A stretch of DNA of 16,320 bases. It comes from Terana coerulea (Eukaryota; Basidiomycota; Agaricomycetes; Polyporales; Phanerochaetaceae). A program made the translations under genes and the position numbers. Position 1 is the stretch's first letter. Every line of letters starts with the position of its first letter. Shown piece by piece: positions 1 through 10,520 of this stretch. The stretch lies in contig JAKOGH010000975.1 in assembly GCA_024811115.1 (NCBI GenBank), positions 1 through 16,320 on the forward strand. The letters are read 5' to 3'. The notes under the pieces were generated by a model. The model saw only the letters and a list, made by a program, of their open reading frames with translations. It searched no databases and was not told the origin of the DNA.

Positions 1-562
1 GATTTGTTGGGAAACTTTTTATATCCTCTTCTCGAAGCCATGTCTTGCATAAACGCAAGAATCTCATGCATAGTTCTATGGCAGGTCATAATTGGTATTG
101 GTATATAAGCGTAAGGGACAGATGGCGCACTCTGTTAGTTGTTGTAGATCACTCAAGCTGCCCTTGGATTGCCCTAGCCCCTCTGCAAGCTTGTGCGACC
201 ATAGAACAATGTTGTTCGACCTCAGTCCAAGCTGCATACATTTTCATTATTCGCTTTAATTCCTATATGTAGGTGAAAGTAAGATTCAAGCATATTGTGA
301 GTGAGGGATACTGGACGCACCTCGATAATCTCCATGGCTTTCATACCTACGCCTGCGATGTACCTAACATATAGCAGAGTATTAGCAGCCTCCAGATGTC
401 CTTGAGAGCATCAAGGGCTATGCTCAACAAGTTCACCACTGTGCTGCTTCGCAAGCTTGGCGAACAAATGATATTTCGAAGAGATGAGAAGCCAGAGTTT
501 GAGGACACTCCTGGCGTGAAGCTGGGTGCTGAGAGGAGAGTGGGAGGCGACAGGTCAGCCAT
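1..562 (-). pseudogene. HLR3: 5' part of a decayed helical-bundle/lectin gene, cut by the window edge
   Basis: This is the third copy of the HLR1 gene. The ATG at 562 opens a reading frame beginning MADLSPP. It aligns with HLR1 exon 1 through the shared LDALKDI/LGALKDV helix. A one-base deletion near 395 then shifts the frame, and the matching residues (NTLLYVRYIAGVG) continue in another frame. Intron 1 (320-263) keeps a GTGCGT donor and an AG acceptor. Exon 2 (262-131) has lost two bases relative to HLR1 and HLR2, which gives an early TGA. Intron 2 (130-76) keeps GTGCG and AG ends, and exon 3 (75-1) still encodes an MHEILAF-like helix corresponding to MTEILTF in HLR1. The lectin part, if present, lies beyond the left edge. 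The two frameshifts make it a pseudogene. Homology to HLR1 is secure; whether any product is made is not. Confidence 0.8.
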
Positions 563-1550
563 TGTGGGAGGTAGTCTTTGAAGAGAAGTGAGTGGGAATG
601 GCATAGTGGTATATAGTGCGGGGGTGGGAGCTGCGCCCAGAGTAGTTGGTGGTGCTGCTAATCATCGCTGAAGCCTTTTCGTCGAGTGATCTGGATGGTC
701 ACCAATCAGCACAGCTGATGTCACCACTGCGTCTTAATAAAAGGTTGAATGAATAGTTGCTGACATTAGAGGCTTCAAGGGTGGACCGAAGCTTAGAGAT
801 TAGGTGATTATAGAGGGCGGACACAAGTGACCCGGAAACACCCACGCGAATGAACAACACATCAAAGGTGGAACACCACAATGGTGTTACAGGTCCAAAA
901 TAGAGCATAAGAATTACTGCCACATACTTAGCACTATCTTTGCACCTCCCAAACCTGGGCTGAGTATCTCTGTCCCTGACAGACAGAGAGAAGGTGCAAT
1001 TGCACTATTAAGTAACATGTGAGTACATACAGATAGCGGTTAGTGGATCAGATATTATCATTTGATTAACACAGGTACCAGTTCAACACGCTGTGATGTT
1101 AGCTCTATGGTACTACTACTTACTTAGTATTGGCAAAATGTCTCAAGAGCTACTCTAGTAATCATCTACAACACTACTCTAAGAGAGAGAGAAAACCAAC
1201 TTACATGGGCTTCGCACCAAAGGTGATACTCAGTCTTTCAGTTACATTGCACTCAGCGATTTGGATATGGTCCAGCAATTGTACTGAATTCTTGGAATAA
1301 TTGGCAAGCTAGTTTGTGTCACAAATTTCCCTCAGTGCTAGTTTACAGCGCTTAGAGTGTAACATCAAGTCATGGGACATGTCACCAAGTTGTCACACAG
1401 TGTTACAAGATGCTAGATCAGTTTACCATATGCTTGTCGCATGGACAACAGGATATGCCTTATACGGACATAGGATCCAGGACTCAGGTCTGGAACTGTT
1501 CTGGACTATGACCTCAGTATGATGTCAGTATGACATCATGGACTGGTGAG
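563..1550. other. Spacer upstream of HLR3, no gene recognised
   Basis: No convincing coding region is visible. Short open frames here show no homology to the module genes and no splice pattern. It holds a short purine repeat (AGAGAGAGAG) near 1182-1194 and a perfect 9-base inverted repeat with a 3-base loop at 1519-1539. It should contain the former HLR3 promoter, but no TATA box stands out within 120 bases of the ATG. Confidence 0.5.
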
Positions 1551-1861
1551 TGTACAGTAGCTCGATTAGGACATCTAGATAGTGTTGATGTTAGCATGAT
1601 AGCTAGGTCAGATTTGATAAGGGAGTTAAAGCGGTGGTATGCTCTGGAGCCTTAGTCAGACGTCACCCTGACTGTATCAGTCAGCATATGGTATTGAGGT
1701 CTTAGATAGTGTCTGGGGGTCACCTACACATGTATATAAGGAGGCTGGTCTGTGGGCTAAACACCCAGACTTAATAACATCGTTGATTTATATCCACTCT
1801 ACTAGCTCTACTCAAGTCCCTCTGCTTTCCCCACTTCTTTCAAGTCATCCCAGCAGGTGAG
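1545..1861 (+). mobile_element. Solo-LTR-like element (1551-1855) with 6-base direct repeats
   Basis: The segment begins TGTACAG, ends CCCAGCA, and is flanked on both sides by GGTGAG (1545-1550 and 1856-1861), as expected of an LTR with a target duplication. Inside it, TATATAAGG at 1733-1741 is followed by a pyrimidine-rich stretch with AATAAC, which fits a U3-R-U5 layout. It sits directly after the stop codon of TM-2. Two cautions apply: GGTGAGT is also a splice-donor word, so the repeat could be chance, and no second LTR or internal coding region is present. A 5-base duplication would be more usual. Confidence 0.42.
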
Positions 1862-1863
1862 TA

Positions 1864-4070
1864 CTATAGTTTTGTGATAGTTTGCCATCCAATATTCGCC
1901 TTCATCTTTACTTCAAAAAGCCCGGCAAGGCGAAGTCTGTTGATTTCTGGTTCATTGACCTTTTCAAGATAGACCTCATTACCCAGCAGCCAAGTAAGCT
2001 GCAAGATGCTGGCACTGTCAACAATTTGATGCAAGTCCATGATTGGTGACTGGTGTATCAGGAGAACAGAAAGGATCGTGAGCAATATGGACATGAACAG
2101 TTCGACAATCAACTAAGAACAATCATATGGTTAGCACCATGGCTTATCAATCCGAGGTCTGAGCGCACTGGCAGCAAGCTTAACTGCGCGGGATGACCCT
2201 GTAAGCTAAACAAACCAAATACAAAGCTCATTATGTATATTCAAGCGCTTCCCCGACTACTGTGATGATGTAATTGCTGTAGGACTAATTACACTTGTTG
2301 AATTCCTGGAGGTCCTATATACCCAAGACATAGTACCTATGGAGTCAATGTTAGTATACTCTACCACTATGCCTGCACACTTATCATACCATGCAACTGA
2401 AGCCAATGCTTTTCCAATGCTAAAATTAAGATCAGCAAGGTTGACATGAGTCAAATTTGAATTGTCTACAAAATCAAAAAAGATCTTGCGTTAGGAATTT
2501 GTGTAAATAGAATGAACTTAGCAATTTACAAGATAAGTTGTAAAGTCAGCACACCTTGTCAACTCCAACATTTCAGACAAGAACAGAAAGTCATTGCTCT
2601 CTGGAGAGTTTAGCGTAATATTTTGGGCTTTAATTATGATTAGAGATCCGATGAGTAGCCACACAAGGGTAAAGCCATAAAAGAGAGCCCTTACTCACCA
2701 AAATCACTAAAGGGTCCGTGTGAGGAAGAACATCGGGCTTCCAATTCTTCCACAGTGCTGTATAGCTAGTTGTGACAAATCTGACACCGGCTCCCGGATT
2801 TCGCGTGTAATACTTCAATAGAGTCATTACAGGGGTTGATATTATATGCAAGCTGCACTGAGTTGACCATGAAGCTTCCTGAATATTCATGTCAGAAAAA
2901 TATTTTGCAAAGCAATTTGTTAGCCTACCATTTATAGTATTACTTCCGGACCCGCAGATAATGTGGGTGTATTGCAAGAGAAGTTCCAACAAATCTAGAG
3001 GAGTTGAGTATAGAACCCAAAAAGAAACAATGAATGGATATGGGCAAATTGTTTCAATTGCACACACCAGAGAAGCTGCATTGCCAAAGCTCAAAGGAGT
3101 GTAAGCTATATATCAGTGTTGGTGAATATATTTTGCAAATATGGAAGAATATACAACTCAATGGCAGGCTGCTGAAAGTACCTGCGCTATTATAGATGAA
3201 TATAAAAAGCTTCGAGTGCAGATCCCAAGCCAAAATGAAGACCCAACTTGTGTTGCATTAGAAAGTGCTGCACAGTTTACCTCAAATGCGATGGCACAAA
3301 CTGTGACACTCCCTATGGTGGAAGGAACAGAGGGATAATGTCATAAATAATATTGTCCTTCAGTCCGACGGTTGAAAATTCTCCAATGAACCAGAGCACA
3401 TTATAGCTATAGACCATATCAGCATATTGTACTCTGCATACTCATACCAGTCTGCGCACTTATTCAGGTAGTGTAATCTTGTTTATCATCTGTGCCTTTG
3501 CATATTGTGCTTTGTACAATTCTTGCAATGTTGCGTTGAAAGCTTCCATGGAGTAAGCTGGGAAATGTGGTGTGTGAGATATAAACCCTGGAAAGATACA
3601 TTCCAATGTGCAGGATACTGACAGCCGTGGTTGTAGCCTCTATCTGCTGTAAAGTTGCGAAGAAGCAAGAGCTAAAGCCCAACTGTGCCAAAGATTTATT
3701 GTGAACGGCCATGAGTGTTTGTCGGTATACAGATTGTGTTGCAGGGCGAGCTGCTGGGTACTCAGTACACAAAATGCAACATACAGCTATTGAGAGGTCT
3801 AATGAGCATAGACGAAAATGCACGATGAAGTATACTGTGACATTACTGTCACAAAAGCTTGTGTAAGGACTGTTACAATTGTTGAAAATCTTAGGGTTGC
3901 TGAAGTGTTAAAGTCAAATACAAATGCCTGCTTGTAGTGATGCGAATATATGACAAAAAATATAACATGTATAAGAATTAAGCCTATGTGTAGCCTATGC
4001 ATGTGTAAACACAACGATTGCAAGAAGATTGGGAGGTGGCCCCATCATGGTCTTGTATAGATGTCAAGTT
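1864..4070 (-). pseudogene. TM-2: decayed copy of the multipass membrane-protein gene
   Basis: Segments matching TM-1 lie in order on the minus strand but in changing frames. The first membrane segment (GLILIHVIFFVIYSHHY) is near 4000-3930. The second and third segments lie at 3800-3560. An extracellular block with the word YDIIP is near 3340, a block with PFIVSFWVLY near 3035, and one with LNSPESNDFL near 2590. DLNFSIGKALASVAWY is near 2400, and the C-terminal block LQLTWLLGNE ends at a TAG at 1864-1866. Defects include a one-base insertion just after the start region (about 4000), a frameshift near 3560 and another near 3315 inside the YDIIP exon. No intact start corresponding to the MASFQ start of TM-1 is seen. 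Several introns keep AG or GT ends. It is a pseudogene paired with HLR2 just upstream. Confidence 0.8.
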
Positions 4071-4701
4071 GCACGACGCGAAAAGTAGTGAGCTTGTAGA
4101 AATATCCTCTTTCTTGTTTGGCGACCAAGAAAATCAGAGGGAGACCATTTTCATGTTTTGTGCTATGGTGTACAGGCGGTGCTGTAAGAAAATGGGAACG
4201 TAACCTTTATGTAGTCTGACAGTGCAAGAACAAAGCTGTGCTCTGTTTACGCATCGAGTGTTAGTTGTATTGTTACCAACCTATCATTTGTTGAGAAATG
4301 GAAGGTGATTCTTTAGATTGGTTCCACTCGTTCACCACCACCGAGTGATAATGAGATTTTATAGTTTGTCAATTCCTGCAAAACTAAGACAAAAGTCAAG
4401 CCTTATCTACAAGTGTGTCCACTACTATGACCATTCACATCAGTTTGGAGCTTTCCGTCCTACCGAGTAGTGTGTTTAAGCACTTCACCTGTTTCAAGGG
4501 AATCTGATAGCTGAATCCAGGACTTACCTGAACAAAATATGGAATCCTATCTGATGTCAGTGTTGTGAGTCCCCACCTAATGAAGTAGAGATGAGGTCTC
4601 AATAGTGATGTTTGGATCACAATAATGACTGATATGAGAGATAAGTGGATGCAGAAGGCGTGTAATAAGAGCAAAGGTTATTGAATTATGCAGCACAATG
4701 C
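4071..4701. other. Spacer between HLR2 and TM-2
   Basis: This should hold the former TM-2 promoter and the HLR2 3' end. Short open frames on both strands here show no homology to anything else in the window. I see no element boundaries, tandem repeats or recognisable TATA box. Confidence 0.45.
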
Positions 4702-5670
4702 CTATTCAAATGTACAAAGGTCAAAGTTCCCTTTCACCTGGAACTTCAGCAGCTTCAGTGCTGTTTTATCTTCACGCACTGCTATCTCCACCATTCCACC
4801 TGCCTTCTACCCACCCACCAACTGCAAAACTACCACAAATGACGTACACCCAAAGAGGAGCATATTCTGTACCAGCTTGTGTTCACACCGCATTCCTTGG
4901 AAAAGCAGCCGTTGCATGGTCTCCGAGGCCATCCCCGTCCACAGTGTGAGCTCCTGGGAGTCACTGTGGAGGTCCGAAGACATTGGCCAAAAGCTTTCAA
5001 CTTCAGGCAGGAGCTGAGACACTGTCGAGTTGCATAGTACTGAGCATACTGTACTGGACGTGGTATCAATGAGCCTCCAGTGGTACGGCTGGGTCATTGA
5101 AAACTGGTAGTGGTGCCATGTCGATATATGAGCCAGCGTGTCTAATGATTTGACAGTGTCTGTGTCTTCTGATTTGTTAAGGAGCTACTTGTATTCTCGC
5201 CTCAAGACCACGTCTCACATAGACATGAGGATTTTGTGCATGATTTTGATGTTAAGTGACAATGAGCATTGGTGAAAGGCTACAAAGGGTAAGTCACGCA
5301 CTTTGTCAACTGCTGCAGATCACTCTTAAGCCAGCCCTGCATTGCTCTCTCAGCCTCTTTGCAAGCTTTAGCAACTGCAAAAATAATGTTGTTCGACATC
5401 AGTCTGAGCTTCGCGCATGTCTTTTGTTATTCACTTTGATTTCTTTATGTAAAGGTGAGAGTAAGAATTAAGCACTTTGTGAGGGCTACTGGATGCACCA
5501 CGACAATCTCCATGACTTTCAAACTAACGCCACTAATATGCTTGACACACGAAGAGTATCGGCAGCCTTCAAAACATCTTTGAGAGCATCCAAGCGAGTT
5601 TGAGCAATCATGCTAGCCCATGCAGAGCGGAGCAGAGACAAGTTCTGGAAGTGCCCAAAGGATGCCGAGC
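4702..5670 (-). pseudogene. HLR2: decayed helical-bundle/lectin gene with a large internal deletion
   Basis: This copy aligns with HLR1 at both ends but lacks the middle. The 5' part (about 5670-5130) keeps the LDALKDVLKAADTL helix, intron 1 (about 5498-5443), the exon 2 helix with IIFAVAKACKEAE, and the LLNKSED block. A one-base deletion disrupts the codons after DTL. The acceptor of intron 2 is no longer AG, and exon 3 has two in-frame stops (TGA, TAG). Near 5127 the sequence jumps straight into the second lectin domain (PYHWRLID, then SDLHSDSQELTL), removing exon 4, the first trefoil and half of the second. The 3' end keeps the C-terminal domain, with an indel near 4805, to a TAG at 4704-4702. 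It is non-functional as an HLR protein. A 96-residue lectin-end frame (5097-4807) stays open, but I see no reason to think it is expressed. Confidence 0.82.
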
Positions 5671-6507
5671 CCATATTGACTGCATCAGTGGCACTACAAC
5701 AGCAAAATCCAGAAAATAGAAGCGTGGAAATGTTACGGCTGTTTCAGATTATAATGAGAAGTGCTGTTTTTCTTGCGCACAAGGACCTTCCCAAAATGGT
5801 AACTTTCGACTCCTTGCCACAGCCTGCTGCACGCACCATCCCTTCAATATTGCCCCAGAATATGGAGATACTACAAATATGACTTCTATGAGCATGTGTT
5901 ATATATTTTATTTCATTTTCCCTGCACATGAGTTTCATGCTCACTGCAAATCTAGTCAATTGCACATTTTGCCCTACTTGTACACAACTCAAATTCTGAA
6001 TGCGTCAGATTGATGCTTTTGCCAGTTTTAGTTATACAAAAATGACATGTAGATATGCTTGAGAACCTTCTCCGCATTTTGGCACTCACTACAAGCATTG
6101 TTCCTGAGATGCACACAGCTCAGTTGGAAGGCAAGAGTCGGAAGATTGCTTTTTTAGAAAGGTTCTTGCATGCGAGAAAAAAAAGGCACTTCTCATTATA
6201 ACTTGGAAACAGCTGTAAGTTCTGCAAATGGTGTGACCTCTGACTTGAGCATGGTCGACAGGCCGCCTAGCTGCTCTATACTTTGTAGCTATGGACTACA
6301 TACAAATTTGCGTTTTTGCTCAGATACTTACTTATATTGTTTACTCTCCGCCAAAAGTTGAATATTGAGCGCAATACTTAAATCACAGTGAGGGAAATAG
6401 CATGAGTAAGATGTTTTATTACATTACTCTAGCTACCATCTACTAGGTACAACTTAAATGAATATATTCAATATGGGGTCGAGTTGACTTATACTGTACA
6501 TTATTGA
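5671..6507. other. Spacer upstream of HLR2, AT-rich, no gene recognised
   Basis: Short open frames occur on both strands (for example 5610-5882 on the plus strand), but none shows domain motifs or homology to the other module copies. The former HLR2 promoter should lie at its left end. The start codon matching the HLR1 ATG cannot be identified here. Confidence 0.45.
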
Positions 6508-6858
6508 CCTGACAGGGGCCGGTTGTAACTGTGACAGTTTTGCAACGATCTGGATGAGCAGCGGCAGAGTCGAGGGCCTGTGACATGCTTCTAGAAACTG
6601 GTGGTGAGCGGGCTATCTAGAGCTAAATTTGGTGTTTAATCACCATTATTTGACTATTGTTGTGCAGCATCTACTATGAATACACTATTCAAGGGGCATC
6701 AAGTGGGAAAGAAGGCTCATTCGCGCCGCAGGTCCGAAAGTTTGGGGTAAGGACTTACCTGTCACAAACCAGCAGACCCCTCTGTGACCGGTGACAAAAA
6801 CCTAGATAGCAGATAGGCGGGACCCCCTGTGACATGTGACACCCTGTCAGGTTATTAA
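6501..6858. mobile_element. MITE-like element (6508-6851) with 10-base terminal inverted repeats
   Basis: The element begins CCTGACAGGG (6508-6517) and ends CCCTGTCAGG (6842-6851), an exact 10-base inverted pair. The flanks are TTATTGA (6501-6507) and TTATTAA (6852-6858), a 7-base direct repeat with a single G/A difference. Subterminal TGTGAC/GTGACA words recur inside (for example 6782-6792 and 6830-6840). At 344 bases with no coding capacity it fits a non-autonomous DNA transposon. The repeat length is close to the 8 bases of hAT elements, but the superfamily is not settled. It lies between the end of TM-1 and the start of HLR2. Confidence 0.6.
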
Positions 6859-6907
6859 TCTACAGTAGATGCGCGATTGAATTTATTCCAGGGCTTCCTT
6901 TGACTCG

Positions 6908-9900
6908 TTAAACAAATGTTTGCCGACTTGGTTCACCGGCGCGAAGTTCGCTCATCTCCATTTCAAAAAGCCCAGCATGATAGAGTGTCCATAGCTCTGG
7001 CTTCTCAACTTTCACAATATGGTATTCATTGCCAAGCAGCCAGGTTATCTGCAAGACGCCCACGCTGTTGATATGAAAACGGGATTGTGTAGCAGACAGA
7101 GGCTGAAGGATTAGAACAAGGGACAAGATCATGAGCAAGACAGATGAGATCAGTTCTATAATAAGCTAAAGGTTGACAGAGTCTCGACAGTATAAATGTG
7201 CCAACCAGAGCTCACCAGTGGTAGGCTTAGTTAGAGTAGGAGTACAAATGAGCCCAATGAATCGATATAGTATGCAAACTGTCACTTACATTCAGATGCT
7301 TCTTGACAACGTTTGCTGTAATTACCACATAAGCGTGATTATTGACAAACACTGGTGCTTTCCCCAATGTCCCGTAGACTTGAGCCATACCTAGATGCTA
7401 GTGAGAACATATTCTTATTCTTGGTAATCTGCACACCTACTTCTATACCATGCGACTGATGCCAAAGCCTTTCCAATACTTATATTCAGGTCGGCGAGAT
7501 GGATACGTGTTGAATTAGTAGCATTCTGTGGTAAAATATCCGACATTACAAATCTGGATAAGAGTTCATGGGTTAGCATTGAGCAACAGTGAGTTTAAGT
7601 ATGAGGTCGCCATGCCTTGTCAGAGCAGACATCTCTGAGGAAGACAAGAAGTCATTGCTCTGAGGAGAGTTTAGGGTGATGTTTTGAGCACTTGTGTATG
7701 GAGCTGGTAGGCATAAGTAAGTCACCCAGTTGGGTATCATTGTGAGGCACTCACCACAATTGCCAGAAGGTCTGTGAGAGGCTGGGCGCTTGTTGTCCAA
7801 TTTTTCCACATGGGGTCGGCCGCCAGTGGGTGAGGCAACTCTGATGCTGGTTCTCAAGTCTCCGGCCGAAATGCTTATGATAAAGTTGTAGACGTTGATA
7901 TCACATGCAAGCAGTTGTAACGAATGAATGACAACGGGGTCTAAATGTTGACATTAGCACTTATCTCAGATGTTAAGCAAACAGCCCACCATTTAGAGGT
8001 TTGGACCCAGTGGTTAATACAGGGCTGATCTGCAGGGTGTTCCCAGCAACCCCATTGTAGTTGATGATTGGGATCCAGGACGATACGCTGGTAAGCGCCC
8101 GAGCGCGGAAACCCCGAAATTGCCTTTTTCGTCACCACGCTCTACGATCGCTCTAGGACCCTGACACCACCCCCGAAGCACCGGAGCCATTGACGTCCCC
8201 CGAACTACTCTCCCGAGATATTCAGAACGCATGGCCCTCCGTCACGTCAGTCCAGAGCCTGTGCAGTCCCTCGCAACAGGCAGTGCGGTCACCAGTCCGA
8301 AAGATGCGGGCCATGTCAGCCCCGGCGAGCTCCTGCCCTGGACTTAGGCACGTACCTAACTATGACCAAGACAGCGACACTGCGTTGTGCGCCGCCCCAC
8401 AAGTCTTTCCGCTCAGAGCACGGACGGCACTCCGACCTGGCCCCGCACCGTGTTTCATAGGTGCCGGTGCCTGTGTGGCGCACGGCATATCCTTGGTTAG
8501 TGTATCCCGACTCGGTCTTTCCTTATCTGTACCACTTTTGTATCCAAACCACTCCTTTATTCTCTCTGACGCCGGCCCATTAGCTCTGGCTGTTAGGTGC
8601 ACCGAGCCCGTATAAATACTCTGTACATACTTTCTGCAAATACAAGTTACCTTTCCCTCTTCACGCCCCCGCTACGCGTTAAGACTACAAGTACATTGGT
8701 GCTTCTTGCAGGTATCCCGCTCTCGTCTAGTACTGTCTCGCCGTTGGCTGGGCGGTCTGACTCAACTTGAGTCTTGCCCGGTCCCCTCGTACGTCATCCC
8801 CGAAGTCTCTCAGCTTCGGTGCTCTCTCTCTGTCCCCGTTACGACCTCGCCCGACCATTACCTCCCGAGGTCTCCGGCCCCCGACTCCTGCTGGCACTTC
8901 GGCCGTAGAGTTCAAGTGACGTCCCCACTCACACATAAACCGCTCTCCGACTTCGGTGCTTTGGCCCGAGCCCGCTGTCTGTTGGGTTAGGGTTAGGTGC
9001 TCGCACCCGAGGCGTGGTGCAGCGTATCAATGAAACAATAAATGGAGCTGGACAGGCTGCAAGGCCCTTGTGCTGCAGAGGTGCACGCTGGTGCAAATGC
9101 ATTGCCAGTGCTGAGAGCGGCGTAGGCTGCTTGCTTATATTAGTAACATGACTAAGTAGTTGGAGAGGCGCTACCACGACTCAAAGGTAGGCTGCTAGAA
9201 GTGCCTTTCAAATCATAGTTGAACTCGAATTTCTGCGAGCCTACAATGTCCATGGGGGAAGAGCCGGTCTGCTCGGCATCGGGAAGCGCTTCGCAATTCA
9301 CTTCAAAAGTGACCGCGCTGACCTCGACCTGTCCCACAGCAGAGGGCACGGAAGGAATAATGTCGTACACTGTGTTGTTTGTTAAGCCAATGGTCGGAAA
9401 TTCTCCGACAAACGCAGGACGTCATAGCTGCACATTCACATATCAGTGTACTGCGGTCTGCATCTTTACCAGCTTCTAAGCACTTACTCAGGCAATGATA
9501 CACTGTTAACCAGCGCCCGCACATGTTGTGATTTTTTTTTTTGGTCTCCTTTGTTTCACGTCTGTCAGGGATATCCCTATGGTGGACGATATGTTGTGAT
9601 TCATACAGCATCGGTATTGTGTTGTTGAAGGCAACCGCATGGTAGAAGTGCAGCGCATATAGCGTACACTCCTACCGAGGCCTAGAGGAAGCTAGGATGG
9701 TTACTCACCTGATAGGCTGGTTTGGATACTCAAAGGTGGGTTGAGAGTTGTTAGAGTCTTGTTAGAGTATGGCGCAGAGGGCTGCCTTATATACAATACA
9801 GGGTGGCTGTACTACAAACAGACACAAATAGGTACCAGGACAATAGACAATAGGCATCGTCATGGTGGATCCTGGTAGAACAATAGAGAAGATGTGAGCA

Positions 9901-10520
9901 GAGCGCTACGGCGTCTATCTGACTCAACACATGGAATAGGCTGGGAAAGGTGATGTGTAGCACGTACACCCCGGAGAGATACATGCCGATCAGCAGGACG
10001 CCGAATGCGGCAGTTGTAAGCTGTATCTGCTGTATAATCGCGGAGATGGACGAGCCGAGGCCCAGCCACGCAGAAGCCTTGTCATGAATCGCCGTGAGTG
10101 TCTGTCGAGTGCGAAGATCACGCTGCAGGGCGAGTTGCTGGGTGCACAACACACAGATTGCAACGTAGAGCTACGAAATCTTCGGTGAGCGTGCGTGGGG
10201 CGCAAAACTGAGATTGACCATACCGTCCCAAAGGCTTGCGTAATAACTATCACGATTGTCGGAAATCTCAAGTTTGCGGAGGTGTCGAAGTTGACCACCA
10301 ACGCTTGCCCATAATGATGCGAGTATACGATAAACAAGGCCACATGAATGAGGATCAAGCCTACATGCAGGACTGCACGTGTAAACACGGCGGTTCCGTG
10401 AAGACTCGACGCTTCCATCTTCGTCTGGCGCCGACGATAGGTGGGGGAAGAGGGGAGTAGTGGACTTGTGGTGTGGTCCGCTTCCTCCTTCAAGTTCCCA
10501 GCAGGTTGAAAGCTAGCCAT
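6908..10520 (-). pseudogene. TM-1: multipass membrane-protein gene interrupted by a 947-base insertion
   Basis: Exon 1 (10520-10224) starts at an ATG 71 bases from a TATA box and encodes a cytosolic tail, then a membrane segment (VGLILIHVALFIVYSHHY) and most of a second. Intron 1 is 10223-10171 (53 bases). Exon 2 (from 10170) completes segment two and adds a third (AFGVLLIGMYLSGVYVL); its 3' border is unclear. An extracellular block (about 9410-9190) contains TVYDIIPSVPS and FEVNC, and further exons follow. Others lie left of the insertion: VSSWIP near 8075, LNSPQSNDFLSSSE near 7660 after a 51-base intron (7754-7704), DLNISIGKALASVAWY near 7480, and a last membrane segment plus QITWLLGNE ending at 6908. 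This resembles an uncharacterised Agaricomycete membrane family with a large outer domain. The insertion (8082-9028) splits an exon, so no full product is expected. The upstream half looks well kept. Confidence 0.75.
8082..9028. mobile_element. GC-rich insertion inside TM-1, 9-base terminal inverted repeats
   Basis: Its limits come from comparison with TM-2, where the code reads straight through PFIVSFW. In TM-1 the same codons are split by 947 bases. The insert starts GATACGCTG (8082-8090) and ends CAGCGTATC (9020-9028), an exact inverted pair. I find no direct repeat of the target. The interior is richer in G and C than the gene around it. It carries LTR-like features: a TGACACCACCCCCGAAG segment near 8162, a TATAAATAC box at 8611-8619 and a pyrimidine-rich stretch after it. 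Near its right end is TTGGGTTAGGGTTAGG (8982-8997). Open frames at 8190-8615 and 8706-8990 show no recognisable domain. It could be a non-autonomous DNA element, or a fragment of a Gypsy-type element (LTR plus leader); I cannot decide. Confidence 0.6.

Noticed and set aside
2889..3338. Plus-strand open frames in the TM-2 region
   Set aside because: They lie opposite exons of TM-2 whose minus-strand frames align with TM-1, so they are shadows.
4688..5017. Plus-strand open frames across the HLR2 lectin remnant
   Set aside because: They are antisense to sequence that aligns with the HLR1 lectin and C-terminal domains.
8190..8990. Two plus-strand open frames inside the TM-1 insertion
   Set aside because: Low-complexity Ser/Pro/Arg/Leu-rich translations without domain motifs, in sequence that looks like LTR or leader DNA.
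8982..8997. A true chromosome end
   Set aside because: Only about two telomere-type units are present and ordinary gene sequence continues on both sides.
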